From Metallyticus violacea (lineage: Eukaryota > Arthropoda > Insecta > Mantodea > Metallyticidae): a stretch of 64,000 nt of DNA. The notes beneath the pieces are model-generated. The model saw nothing but the letters and a program-made list of their open reading frames with translations. It was not told the origin of the DNA and searched no databases. The position numbers and the translations under genes are program-made. Location of the stretch: contig CM060831.1 in the NCBI GenBank assembly GCA_030762175.1, positions 68,803,501 through 68,867,500 on the forward strand, written 5' to 3'. Below are positions 24,096-36,225 of the stretch, one piece after another (within the stretch, counting starts at the first letter, position 1; each line of letters begins with the position of its first letter).

Positions 24096-25744
24096 TGCTA
24101 AAATATACGGACTTTTGGCAGAACAGCACTAACACACTATAACCCGTAGTATCACAACGTTCAGTCATGTACAGCACAAAGACTTCGCATCAACTGATTA
24201 GCAGACACAAGGAGAAGCGGAAGTGGAGAGGGGAAGAGAACCTGTTAAAAATAGGGCAGGCCAGTTCCCATTAAGCCCGCCACGCATCTAATTGAAGGTT
24301 TCTATAAACCGTACATAAAAATCCCCTCTTCAAGACTATGTACTGTCATAACTAACGGAAAACAATTACCATACAGGCTACACACAATGACAAAACCCAG
24401 TAACACACGAACACACAGCCACTTGTTGATAAAGCCTTCCTCAAGCTAACTACAAGCTGCTACTTGTACATGTATTATAAGACCTTGACGACTGACTTTC
24501 CCAGTACGCAGTCGCGCTCTGCAGGCCCTTAATTCAAATTGCATCACTGTACTTCTGCTTGCATCCTAACAAATATGTGGAAAATACTAACCTTTCGTGT
24601 TCTAACTCTTACTCTTATTATGCAAATAGTTGAAGTTCAGTACCTTACTTACTCGGCAACAGTATCCGACCCATAGTTTCTCTGTTTTTTGTAATATGCT
24701 TGTATTTTTCTGAAGTTTTGGTATTCGCAATCAAGTACTTTTATAGCAGTTTAACTGGGTCTTACTCCAGTCTTCTTACATATCATTTCACAAATTAACA
24801 AGAAATCTAATTCACCGTCTGCATCAATTCTTAAACAATTAAAATGTTGGAGTTTTCTTCAGTTAAATATGTTCCATTCAATATATTAACGTTTTTATTC
24901 ATAGTTTTGTGTTGTGTTATTGAGTGTGTGAAGATTTTGGCTTTAGTCTTCACGATCAAATTGTATCTCTTTCTTTCTGCTTATTTTTAAATTTAAGAAA
25001 GCCGTACCTCCCCGGCTGAGCTCAGTGTACACGTGGCAAGAGCATTCCAATTGCCTGTCATAATAACTGGAATTTCAAATTATAGTTAACAGGTTTATAT
25101 AACTCAATTCTTATCACTATCTCAACTTAAAGAAAGTGTTAGGAAAGAATTGTGAAAGCAAAGCAGTTTCAAGTGAATGCAAATTTCATTAAAAAGGTGT
25201 AAATGTGTTACTGCAGACGAAGACCCCTTCAAACAATTTCTATAACACAGGTTAATATTTTTACGGAATAAATTAATATTTGAGTGCATGTTATTATTGA
25301 TCAAGTAGTAGAAATAGAAATGCGAGGTACGTCGAGGACAACTGGCACGACCTTGGCCCCGAGCGTCTTACATACTACTGCAGAATCACGCCAATACAAT
25401 CTCTGTCTTCCTTGTTGCTTCTATTTGGTCTGGAACAGGGCCGGCTTTTCAGATGCAGCAGCACAGTCTGGTTACTCCAATCTTTTATTCAGTATATATG
25501 TACTTTATTAATTTCATGTTTTTTTTTTCCTCCCGTTTTGAACTCAAATTTAAACTATTTTTGAGTGCTGACATATACATTTATTGCTAATAGCGTTGCT
25601 CGAATTTAGCTGCAATAGTGGTTACCATGGCAATGGCAGGCGCTTACTTAAGTTCCGAGGTACATACTAAAAGGAGAAGCGAAAAATCATCCTTACACGC
25701 AGGGCGGAAATCGTTAAGTGCAACCATGCTACAGGCTGCAGTCT
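24096..25744. other. No recognisable gene
   Basis: Mixed-composition DNA. The 24180-24320 and 25320-25460 stretches are less AT-rich than average but contain only short unrecognised frames. Confidence 0.4.
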
Positions 25745-26036
25745 AGAGCGACAGCGGAGAGAGCCGAAGGTAATGACTTGCATAGCTGGATAATTAGGCT
25801 TCAAGCACAACTGAATTATAGCTCAGGGGGTTAGAGCCTCATTATAATTGTGAAGATACTGGTTTCGACTTTGTTTTTTCCGTCGGAGTTAAAGGAGATT
25901 TGCCACCATTACGACGATTTCCTCGCTAACACAGTACCACGCACAGAATATCCTATAAATTGATGTTTATGAATTTCTTTGCGACTGCAATCAAAGGATA
26001 TTTGCCACTATTACAGCGGCAAATCTCCTTTACATA
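25745..26036 (+). mobile_element. SINE-like family 4, with hairpin end
   Basis: Starts GCGACAGCGGAGAGAGCCG, then a tRNA-like block with TTATAGCTCAGGGGGTTAGAG (close to the A-box consensus) and ACTGGTTTCGACTTTG (weak B box). The body is TTTTTTCCGTCGGAGTT, AAAGGAGATTTGCC and CCATTAC, with AACACAGTACCACGCACAGA, matching the minus-strand copy at 8215-8575. The end has a 14-bp near-perfect hairpin: AAAGGATATTTGCC at 25993 and GGCAAATCTCCTTT at 26018. Confidence 0.7.
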
Positions 26037-26237
26037 CAATTAGAAGAAAAAATGAATTATTATAATTGCATTCGTTTTTTAACATTAAATACTTTTCCAA
26101 ATCTTTTGCGCTCTTATGTTTTCGGGTATAACTTTGAATCTATAATTTCTTTTATTGTATGAGCATAAAAATGAATGCAATTTAATCATATTTTTACACA
26201 TGGAACAATTGCAATATCTAATGGCGATGTTGTTCCT

Positions 26238-26238
<1 letters not shown>

Positions 26239-26303
<65 letters not shown>
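26239..26303 (+). repeat. (TTA)n microsatellite
   Basis: About 21 uninterrupted ATT/TTA triplets. They generate a spurious poly-tyrosine open frame. Confidence 0.97.
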
Positions 26304-26304
<1 letters not shown>

Positions 26305-26340
26305 ATCAGTTTTATTGTATTGTTGTATTTTAATCGCTTT

Positions 26341-27645
26341 AACGCACATATTATGAGGCAAAAATGCCGTTCATTCAAGAGTCGTCTTGTGTTGGAAGAT
26401 AGACGTAGGATGTGTTCTGTTGCCCAGATATTTCAGTCAATGCCTCTGCTATATGCCGAAGGTTCAGGGAACTTGGTATCTATTGCAGAAGACCAGCATC
26501 AGGTTGCAGAATGGTGACATCTGCCAGAGATATCAGTTTCAGCTGCCTCAAGTGTTGCGTGATCGTTACACAACAACCATAGACGCCGAAAATTGTTTGC
26601 AAAGGGCATCAGAAGTCAATGTCAGCGTGAGAACTGAGAAGGAAATATGAAGAAACACAGCTCACCTCTAGATGACCAGTCAGAGATTCCTTACTTACGC
26701 AGCAACACCGGCATACACGCCTTGCCTTTGCTCGTCAACATCTGCAGTGAACTGAGGAGCAATGGAAAGCTGTCCTTTTCACAGATGAGTCGAGGTTCAG
26801 CCTAAGATCACCTGATGGCAGAGGAAGATTTTTTTTATTGATTTATTTATGGACGCTCTTTAACAGCTCAGGTCATCGGCGTCCCATTCAACTCAGGGCG
26901 TGAAACGGCCGACAAATTTTGCTCAGAGGTCTCTCTTTAAGGCTTGAGGTTCTTTTTCGTGCCGTAAATGTACGACACGGGACCCACGGCTTTACTTTCC
27001 TTCCGAAGGAAGTCATTCTTAGGATTTTTACGCCCCGGAAAAATCCATCGGTCCTAGCCGGGTTCGAACCCACGATCTTGGGTTTAGGAGGCAAGTATGG
27101 TAACCACTAAACCACCAGGACCGACGGCAGGGGAAGAGTATGAAGAACTGTATGCCCCTTACACTTCTCATAGTCAATGGCTTTCGATGGAGGTTCCGTC
27201 GTGGTGTGGGTTGGTATCAGTGTAGAAGCCAAGACAGTTGAATTTTGTGTAGAACGGGGCCCTGAATGCAAACCGGTACTTTGAAGAAATTCTTCAGGAT
27301 CGTGTTATTCCTGTGCTCCACTTGTTGGCAATGATTTCCGCTTCATTCTGTCCACATGTAGCCCACATTGTGACACAATACTCGCATGAGGTGGTGATTC
27401 AGGCATTAGTTTGGCCCGCACGAAGTTCTAACCTCAATCCCATTCAGCAAGTTTGGGACATGATAGGAAAAAATGTACCTGAGCGTGTTCCTGAGGGCCT
27501 CAATGAACTTTGGAGACTTTGCGTGAACAATGGGAGGCAATGTCACAAGAGAACCTAAGGACCTTCATCCACAACATGGCCGTAAGAAGGAAACATCCAC
27601 TTCTGAGAGTGCCACTGAGTATTGAAAGATTGTCGTTGTGTTACC
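26341..27645 (+). pseudogene. Tc1-like transposase, split by a SINE
   Basis: Plus-strand reading before the SINE: LRDRYTTTIDAENCLQRASE and NVSVRT (the paired-type DNA-binding region), EEQWKAVLFTDESRFSLRSP (first catalytic Asp, intact). After the SINE: NGALNANRYFEEILQDRVIP, then HIVTQYSHEV, WPARSSNLNPIQQVWDMIGK and PERVPEGLNEL. The usual DNARPHTA word is lost, and SPDLNPIE has become SSNLNPIQ, so the second Asp and the Glu are both gone. There are also several frameshifts. The order and length fit a nearly full-length Tc1-type gene of about 340 codons. Inverted terminal repeats were not located. Confidence 0.83.
26829..27122 (-). mobile_element. SINE family 1, inside the Tc1 gene
   Basis: A nearly complete minus-strand copy. 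The head is at the right (GGTCCTGGTGGTTTAGTGG in sense orientation) with B box GGTTCGAACCC. The flanks GATGGCAGAGGAAGA (26814-26828) and GACGGCAGGGGAAGA (27123-27137) form a 15-bp target-site duplication with two differences. Both flanks fall in the DGR-type codons that follow FTDESRF in Tc1. Confidence 0.94.
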
Positions 27646-29793
27646 AATGCAGGTGTGTTACAATGTGTTACCTACAGGTAAAAACCAAATCATTATGACA
27701 TGTGATTAATTTGCATTCATGTTCATGCTCATGCAATAAAGGAAATTATAGACTCAAATGATATCCGAATACATAATAATGTTTGCAAAATAGTTTAAAT
27801 TTATTTAATGATCAAAAACGAATGAAATTATAATGATTCACATATAAGGCGTAAAATTAAAAATGTTTAAAAACTTTAATATTGAATTCCTTAATTTGTA
27901 ATCTGATAGTCAACTATTAGGAACGAAAGAGGCTATAGGTTAAGTTCGCGATATTACCTTATGTAATAACCTCACACAGAGTGATAAATTTATATTAATA
28001 TATTTAATAATATATTAAATTACAATATTTCTCATTAAGAATATAAGTGTGATAAATTCAATATTTTAGAATTATTTTATTATTCTACAAAAATGAACAT
28101 GAATGTGTTCAAGTAGGCAATGAACCGAAAATATCTTCACTCTATGGTGCAAAAAGCTCAAACCATGCATTATTCATCATCACTCGTGGTTGCCGAAGGC
28201 ATTCTCACTATATTCATTAGCAAGCATTTACGATCAGTAGGTTGTGGAACGTTGATAAATGCGAACATGTGCATAAATGGTCAATGCACAACCAGCATAC
28301 AATGCCGCTCATAAAGAATATTATTGATTTTTCTACGGTAATACAAATAAATAAATAAATCAACAGAGAATCGTATTTATTATAACAAAAATAAAACAAT
28401 GGAGGGTAAATATATCCATACAAGGAACAAAAATTAATTTTATTTTAAGCCAAGTATTGACTCTTAGCATAATAACTGCTAAGCAAATTCTAGGTACTTG
28501 TTATATAAGTCCTCAGATCGTACATCCTTCCAAATTTGCTGGATAACTTCCTAGAGATGGTTTAAGCTTCTTAAGCAATGATCTTGTACCACCCTACATT
28601 ACGCATGAAGCTAACAAAATATCTTTAAGTTAAAGTTTAACGGAATATATTATGCTCGTAAAATATTATCATTACTTCTTAGTACAGGAAAAAGCACCGA
28701 TGCTTAAGTTATTTTTCGCATAGGTTGCTATGTACATTCGTCCTAGCCAAATAAATACACAGTACCAGATTTCTAGCTATAGTTTATCTAACTTAAAATA
28801 ACAATATTTTATACAAACAACATATTGTAGAATTTCTGAGTATGAAAACATTGAATGTAATACTTTTTCATTTTTTTACAGAGGTTCAAAAATGTTTAGG
28901 CAACTATAGTGGCATGTTCTACAATTCGTTTCCTATAACTGGTAAGTAATTACAGCTTAAGGCATTTTCTCTCATAAATGTTAACTTGCATTCCCATTAC
29001 TATAAGTACATAATCATAACTGAAGATTGGGTGTGCTTGCACCAATTGGTCAGTAATTTAAGAGCTCTTCTTGTTTTCATTCATTCTGCCCGAGAGCAGG
29101 TCCTTCACTGCATACTAAGCATCATCATGAGATGTTCACAGCTTCCCGTTGCTTTCCGCAGTGATGGAGCAATGGCGTAAAGAGTGGCACGGAATAAAAC
29201 CGAAGTACTCGAAGAGCCGCTTTGTACGCCACAAATCCCACGTACGAATGTTGATATCGAATGCCTCGGTGATAAGCGACAAGTCTAACTGTTCGGACAC
29301 TTCTTTATATTCATTTATTTCTGGCAATCAGAAAAGCAAGAAAAGTTGCTAGTGTTTTTAAGCTATTGCCTGATGGCTCACATTGACTGTATGGGGGGGA
29401 ATTTTAGTTGTACACATTAAAAAAAATAATGAACTTACTCTTGAAATATTAATTTGTTTAATACTCCTAAGTCCTGCTCGGTTCAGGACTTAGGCATGTA
29501 TCTGAACCTTTAACCTCATTCTTTTATTACCAGTCGCATAGATCTCTCCATATCAGATGTATGTTGTTAAAAGCAGATATTCTAACAATGAGAATTACTT
29601 AAGCTCGAATCCAACCCATGCATTAATTGTTTTATATGTTACTTTTTGCAAGTAAACTTTTCACTAAGATTATATATATAAAAGAAAAATAAAGTAACGC
29701 TATTAATAATGTAACTAAATTAATAATAATTAGAAACGCAGAAAAGGATAAAACACTAAGAAAAAGTCGCAGTTGTAATCGCTATATTTCAAA
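27646..29793. other. No recognisable gene
   Basis: AT-rich DNA with a short AAAT run near 28343-28360. No protein or repeat family could be identified. Confidence 0.45.
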
Positions 29794-29806
29794 CTACTTG
29801 AGTTCT

Positions 29807-30015
29807 GAGTAGTCGGAAGCTTTCATGGCTGGAGTCAGACTTATAACTAAAAGTTTCTTCCTGGTTTGGAAGCCATGGTCTGTTGGAGCTAAGGTGTCCA
29901 AACGTTTCGTCCCCATCTGCGGAGGACATCTTCAGTGGCGCGGTCTGAGTCTTCTAGGAGAAGGCTAGGGCACGAGTGAGAAGACTCAGACCGGAAGAAA
30001 CTTTTAGTTATAAGT
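29807..30015. mobile_element. 209-bp foldback element, Penelope-related?
   Basis: A 13-bp direct repeat CTACTTGAGTTCT (29794-29806 and 30016-30028) encloses the element, with one base shared. Inside is a perfect 24-bp inverted repeat (29838-29861 and 29993-30016) containing ACTAAAAGTTTCTTCC. Nested within is a perfect 15-bp inverted repeat CGGTCTGAGTCTTCT (29941-29955 and 29979-29993). The interior has AACGTTTCGTCCCCATCTGC and GACATCTTCAG, words I associate with the terminal regions of Penelope-like elements. There is no coding capacity. The Penelope link is from memory and should be treated as tentative. Confidence 0.72.
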
Positions 30016-30799
30016 CTACTTGAGTTCTTCTATGGCAAGAAGAATTAATTAATTTCTATTGTTAATTTAGTTACATTATATATGGCATTTATTTTGAAAA
30101 CGAAGAGGATTAATTACGTTTTTGTGTTTGAGCATAAATGTCTTAAAATTCAAATAGTACATTAAAATATATATTATTACTATTTGTTAAATATTACTTT
30201 TATTTGCAAAAACTAACACACGTAAAATTCAAGCATGACGAAAATTCGAACGTACTTATTACTAGACACATACTTTTGTCCGTTCAGCCTTCAGAACACA
30301 GGGTCGGAGTAAACGCATTTCCTGTTTATGGTATAACATAAAGTGGCGTTGTGAACCCACCTCAACGAATGCTTCCGATGATTTCCGAATCGCGACTAAA
30401 CACGATTGCTTACTGGTGAAGCAAAGAAATTGCAGAGCGTAAAGTTAGCATATTTATTTTAATACTAGTTTTACTGAAAACACAAAATTATACGTACATA
30501 AATCTGATGATAACAATAAGCACTAATCAATGTTATAAGAGTTTATGAAAATGATGCCCCTCAGTGGCAATACATTGCCGGCCTCTGCTATATTTCATTT
30601 AACTTTTCTCCCGTAAGATCATAGTGATTCGAAATAGAGATTTTTGTTCTGTTTCTCTCTTGTAGCTTTTAACATGTTGGCGACCAATTTCTCTATCTGG
30701 GACACAATTTCCTTATTACTTCTCAGCAAGAATTTGTTTTCATACATGTGTCTTACTTAAAAATTCATATTTAAGAGTGTATTTACATATTTTCATAAA

Positions 30800-30803
<4 letters not shown>

Positions 30804-30841
<38 letters not shown>

Positions 30842-30862
30842 GAGGAGGAGGAGGAGGAGGAG
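30804..30862 (+). repeat. Compound (GTA)n(GGA)n microsatellite
   Basis: About 12 GTA/AGT triplets to 30840, then seven GGA triplets. Confidence 0.96.
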
Positions 30863-31084
30863 AATGAGGTGTATTGTTATTTCTATAAAGCTCTATATAC
30901 ATATTATAAATAATTTAAGAAAGATCTAAAGTGCGATATACAATTAGAAAGAAGAACAAATAATAAAAAATAAAAATAATAATATATAAATAAATATTGT
31001 AAACATGAGAAGAACAGCAATAACAAATATATGTATAAAAACATTATCTTAAATTATACTAGAAGTTACGTTCTAACCACAAAA

Positions 31085-31720
31085 TCTTTTGCTTCTAGCT
31101 TCGCGCACTTTGACTAGGAAAATGTGTATATTCAACCGATGGTCCGCAAACAGTTTCGACCTCTAAATACCTTAAAAGTATTTCTGGAACAGCGTTTTTC
31201 TCGGGTGTTCCCAGTGGACACATTTTCGGCCAGAACTGTGCGCATTTGTCATCCCCTCCACAAAATTGGCAGAATTTCCTATTAGAACGATTCGTTATTT
31301 TTTAGCCCTTCAATTTCCCAGTCTAAAACAGGCCACTCCTGATTTACCTTTCTCCCTAGAATAAGCGCATATACCTCTTTTCCTCAGGTTAATTTCATAT
31401 CATTTGATAGACACAAGGAGACTTTCGTTGTACATTCTGCTTCGATTTCCTGCTTGCTGATAACCTCTAGCCTTGTTCTAACCTTTTTCAATGCATTTTT
31501 TTGTTTTCATTGCTCGTTGCCACAATGAACCCTGAACTCTTTCCACCCCTGCAGCCCAAAACATTGGTGTTATACTTGATCTGGTGTCTATAACATTTAA
31601 CTATAAACGCCAACTGGTATCCCTGCATTAGTCTAAGCATGTTTTACTGTTAACTATTCGTTTGAAGATCCCGAGAACCCTTTCCAAAAACATCGACTTG
31701 AATTTTATTTACATATTCAG
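31085..31720 (-). pseudogene. LINE ORF2 C-terminal fragment, copy A
   Basis: Minus-strand reading across frames: AAGVERVQGSLWQRAM, then NKARGYQQAG or RTRLEVISKQEIEAEC, TKVSLCLSNDM, GRKVNQEWPVLDWEIEG, a short Cys motif FCQFCGGDDKCAQ, and near the end FPSQSAR or FLVKVREARS. The same segments in the same order occur on the plus strand at 35145-35625. The Cys pair and the closing KVREAR block resemble the tail of LINE ORF2 proteins. Stops and frameshifts abound. The LINE clade is not determined. Confidence 0.65.
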
Positions 31721-34700
31721 CTGTGCCCCCCCCCCCAAAAGGGTTTGAAAGCTGTATGATGCCTCGCCTCTAAAACAGAAGAACGGTGCAGGTTTGTCAG
31801 AGAAATGTGGAGGGAAAATTTTGGGAATTATATGTAAAAACTGTAAAAAACGCCGATGTTAGGATGCAGAATGGCATACATAGGTAGGACTAGATGCAGC
31901 CAGATTAACCTACGCGGCAACGATTTGGGATACTAGCAGCGTGGGTCGTCTCAAAATTCGATGGTCAACTTTACGAGATAGAGATGAATGATGAAGGCAA
32001 GGGAAGACATAAAGACTCACATAAATAATTCAAAACTGTGAAGGTTATTGTGTGTGTATATGTATTGATAATAGAAATCATTTGACTTGATTTTAGTTGG
32101 GCAAGGATTGGAAGTACTATAAGAAATGCTAAGGCCAGCTAACCTTAGTGATCATTTGATCAACAGACTCACCCTGCGACAGGAACCCATTGCTTAAACT
32201 TTAAACTGGGTTGGGTTAAACTTTTCGGAGGATTTTTACTTTGGCCGGGATTGGAAGCTGCAAGTCTGGAGTTCGAAGCGAGCGTGTAACACTGAGACCA
32301 CAGAGGTATAATATATTTTTTCACACTGCCTTTTTCATGGCAGCTTAGGGAAAAAAAAAAAAAAAAAAAACGAAATGGCAAGTTCTCCAGTGTCATATCC
32401 TAATATCCCGTTGTTGGTGTGCTTTACCTTTCGTGGTGTGTAATCTTATCCCCTAGGTAGCTGATTACCGCTAAAAGGCCTTGGATGAAAGTCTCCAATG
32501 CCATGCCTAAATATCCTGTTATTAGTATACCTTTCTTATGCACGAATATGCCCGGAAGGGTTCTAATGATATCTCTCAGGAATTTTTATGCTATTAATAT
32601 ATTTTTAGCCCATTTTGTGGTGTGCAGCAACCTTCATGAGAACTGAGGGCGAGATGTCATTTTACATTCACTTGTTACAAGGGTTATTAATCTGAAATAT
32701 ATAATTGAAAAAGAATATTTAGAGATTAATGATACAATTATAAGTTTTAAAAAATTAAGTCTAATGGATGCTTAGAAACTAGTCACATTAATGAAATGGG
32801 GCCAATGTCTTCGCCTAATACCTGCAGGTTCTTGCTCCCCTCTCTAAACAGTATTGCAAATGATACACTCTCCACTCTTTGGATTTTCAAAGAGACAAGC
32901 CTTTTCATTTACCCTCAAGGTTTATGTTTATTTGTTCAAAATATCTACCTTAGTTAATATTATTCACAAAATAAATCTAATTTTCGGACACTTATTTAAT
33001 TCAAATATCTGTCAGTTTTAAAATGTATACTAAAGCATTTCTTCTCGTGGAATTCATCATGCCATGACTCCCTTGTTGTTGACAAGGTTAAAAATCTATC
33101 AATAACCCCACTTCTAACCTATTTCTGCTGTTCTTTTGGTTATTTCTCTCTAGTTTTACTTTCCTTCTCCGCACCTCTTCCTAAATTCATTCGTATTTTT
33201 GTTTTTATCATATCTTTAACTGTCAATATTTTAACCACTGTAGTAGTATTTTTCATTACACAATATTTTGAACTCCAAACAGTGCAACTTCCATTTGCTT
33301 CCTCACACATAAGATATACTTCCAGATTACGGTTCCTAAACTCTTTTAAAAGCAACATACTTATGTAAATCTTTCTATTCCTTGTTTATCACATTTATCA
33401 ACATAGTCCAATTTACACAATTCTTTAATTATTCTGCATAATCTAATGGTACTTATATTCCCAAAACTTGTCCAATATCTTCTATTCTCTTTTTAATATT
33501 TTTCCAAAACCCTATTACATTATTTCCTCCAATTTGCCACACATTTCTTTTTTTAATCCTTTTCTGCATCTATCACTAAACAACCTATTTATTATATGAA
33601 AAGTCACAAATACTTTGATTCTATCATGTTGCAATATTTCAGGATTCTTTCGACCGCTTTTCTTTTTTATTTTTGTTCTATCCAATTTAGCCAATGTAAT
33701 CTCCTTTGCTGAAGCTTTAACGCTAACAACTTTTTATAAAACATTTTAAGTGTAATGCTAATTTGATCATAAATATTTATAAGTTAGTATTCCATATAGA
33801 CCTTTTAATACAACAACAACACTTCATACAACTTTTCCAACCACTTGGCACACTTTTTGATACCATCGCCGCTCTCAAAACGTTAATATGCGGCATATCA
33901 AAACTGTGCTATCTAACCTCGCCTACTGCTTCTTCGGTGCATATACAAGCGCTGTTGCCACGGTTTCAGCTGAGAGGGAATCATTCGTTCGTAGGGATGG
34001 AAATGGATAATCTGGTGTGATTATTAGCTTCTTTTGCTATTATTTCTATTCCTGTAAACCTAGGATTATAAAGTGCGTGCATTATGAAATTACGACGTTG
34101 TTTTAAGTACCTTAATTTTCGTTCTGAGAGCCACTCTCCCACACATAGATCGTGAGCTGGCTATTTTTCATTCTCAAGATAATTCTTTCGCAATTCATCA
34201 TTTCATCTCATGTATCTATCATAAGTGATGCCACAGTAGTTAAAACAGATGTTAAACGCTATTTTTTAAAAAAAGCTCAAGATACTCAACTGCACGCGCG
34301 CAAAAAAAACAAACAAACAAAAACTCACTAAAAGAACTGTTCCAACACGTTTATATGATTAACACACTATCACTTACATAAGGGGTCACGTTTCCTTTCC
34401 TCGCTGATTTTTGAGACTGGCTCATACCATTTCAATTGAGTTTAAGTAACAATGATATGGGAATAATCTGTGCACTTTGCATTTTCACCAATAACATGCT
34501 CGCTGTCTTCATGATTTTTAAAAGGTTCACTTTAACTGGAAGTGGATTCGGAATGTCCAAATTCTAAATTTTTGCCTACCGTCCTTTTGGTAAACCTAGT
34601 GGGGTATCACCCAGGCCTGTTATTGTCTCCTTTCGACTTTTCGATTTCTCTGGTGACCTAGCTTCTCCATTTGCACTTGGACATTTGGAACGTGCAATAA

Positions 34701-35144
34701 TTATTATTTGTACATTTCTCAAATCGAAACCACAAGCTGTCGCTGCATTAACCTGAGTTTTGGCAACGTCGCTCGGTGGCATTCCGACTTCTGTTTCTTC
34801 TTTGAGAAAACCGAAATATTATCTCCCATGCCTGAGGGTCAGCGTTTATTGCTTCCGTTTTCCATATTTTAAGAGAATGTAAACAAATGCGTAAAGAGGG
34901 TTTTCTTCTATAATGCCGCACTAGTAACATAAAAACTGTCAGCCGAGAGCGTAAACGTGATTATGTCTTACTCATTCGCCGTGTTCTCATCGTTAGAACC
35001 CGGGGTTTGTGCACTTGTGCATTCTGTTTCTAATACCAATATATGCACCCAAAAGAAAAAACTATAATGTCGCAGAACCACTCCAAAATCTTCTTACTCC
35101 ATATATTTTAGTTATATATTTTACACTAATCTTCGCGCTAAATG
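31721..35144. other. No gene; minor tRNA-like and SINE scraps
   Basis: A C-run lies at 31723-31735 and a poly(A) run at 32350-32370. A stretch at 32245-32317 read on the minus strand (CTGTGGTCTCAGTGTTACAC, later CTTCCAATCCC) vaguely recalls a tRNA-like SINE head. At 34165-34265 the words ATCATTTCATCTCATG and GTTAAACGCTATT match the 3' end of SINE family 2. Nothing else could be supported. Confidence 0.45.
34165..34265 (+). mobile_element. SINE family 2, 3' fragment
   Basis: Only the terminal part survives: ATCATTTCATCTCATG, GTGATGCCACAGTAGTTAAA and GATGTTAAACGCTATTTTTT. These align with the 3' part of the copies at 20415 and 53817. No head or target-site duplication was found. Confidence 0.65.
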
Positions 35145-35625
35145 CTATAGACACCATATACAAGATATAACCTTTCGGGCTGCACAGGAGGAAAGAGGAC
35201 TCGAGGGGAATTGACTTGAGTTCAATATGGCAAGGAGACAATGAAAATATTAAAAAAGCATGAGAGAAAGTTAGAACAAGGCTAGAGGGTATTAGCAGGC
35301 AGAAATTCGAGTTAGAATGTAACATGAAAGTCTCCTTGAGCCTACCGAATGAAATTAAGTTAACCTGGGGTAATGCATGCTCGTGCTAGGGAGAAAGACA
35401 AAGGAATGGCCTGGTTTAAATTGGAAGGGTAAAAATATAATCGATAGTTCTAGTAGGAAAAGTTGCCCCTTTTGTAGAGGGAATAAGGAAAATGCTTGTT
35501 TCCAGAAAAAAATTAAGATAATTAGAGGTCAATTGATGTGCTGAAACCTGTTTGTTAATCACACTAATTGGTTGAATATAAGCATTTTCCTAGTCAAAGT
35601 GCGCGAAGCTAGAAGAAATTTATTT
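35145..35625 (+). pseudogene. LINE ORF2 C-terminal fragment, copy B
   Basis: Shares long nucleotide stretches with the reverse complement of 31085-31600. Examples are GTTAGAACAAGGCTAGAGG, GAAAGTCTCCTTG, CTAGGGAGAAAG and CCTAGTCAAAGTGCGCGAAG with CTAGAAG. Translation again has the Cys motif (SCPFCRGNKENAC). Frames are broken by stops. The two copies sit head to head about 3.5 kb apart and could form a large hairpin. Confidence 0.66.
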
Positions 35626-35729
35626 TCTGCTTAGGACGCAATAAGTAGAATAACTGTAAATAATATACTTTCATTCATATATCTGTAAATACCGTTTTTC
35701 CCACTTTTACAATTATTTATTTATTCCAT

Positions 35730-36225
35730 AAAATAGAAAAAAATATAATTGCAAAATTGGATTTTTGATACGAAACCAGAAGACAGTTCGTGTTTATGAA
35801 TATAGTTTTAAGAAAAAAACCTTTAGAAGGAACGCTAATTAGGAAAAAATATTTAGTTAGATCCTGCAAGATTTCAATTAGTTTTTCAATTTTAGATGTC
35901 ATGTTCTGATGCATACAGGCAAAGGATACTCTTTAAATTTTGGTTTGAGATTTGGTTTTTGGGAAGATTTTAACAATCATTTCAGTGAAAAAAAAATAAC
36001 TGTTCATGCAAGTATGTAGAAGCAACATGCTGAAGTACTTCGTGGCAAATGAATGAAAATTGGGAAATCTTGATCGAGGAAATTTTCTACAGAAGTCACT
36101 TAGAGAGCTTCTCTTGTATACATCAATTAGTTCTATGTCATTGAGTACGTCAAGTACTTCAAGTTGAAATATTTTTTGGAACTTTATCAATTGCAGCTGA
36201 AAAGTATGTATCCAATTCATCTCAA
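35730..36225 (-). pseudogene. hAT transposase C-terminal dimerisation domain relic
   Basis: Minus-strand frames show ELIDVYKRSSLSDFCRKFPR, SRFPNFHSFA, then in another frame STYLHEQLFF and NQNLKSILCLYASE. These match the end of vertebrate- and arthropod-type hAT transposases, whose conserved order is an LELI-L motif, FPRFP-x-LH, S-x-YLCEQLFS and LTDEHL-x-SILR. The usual Cys before EQLF reads His. One frame stays open for 95 codons, but the motifs are split between two frames with stops, so this is a pseudogene. The catalytic N-terminal part is not recognisable upstream. Confidence 0.68.

Noticed and set aside
26155..26517. 120-codon open frame with a poly-tyrosine run
   Set aside because: The frame is created by the (TTA)n microsatellite joined to the start of a broken Tc1 gene.
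30804..30862. Regular triplet repeats as a possible CRISPR or regulatory array
   Set aside because: Simple GTA and GGA microsatellite with no spacers; the genome is eukaryotic.
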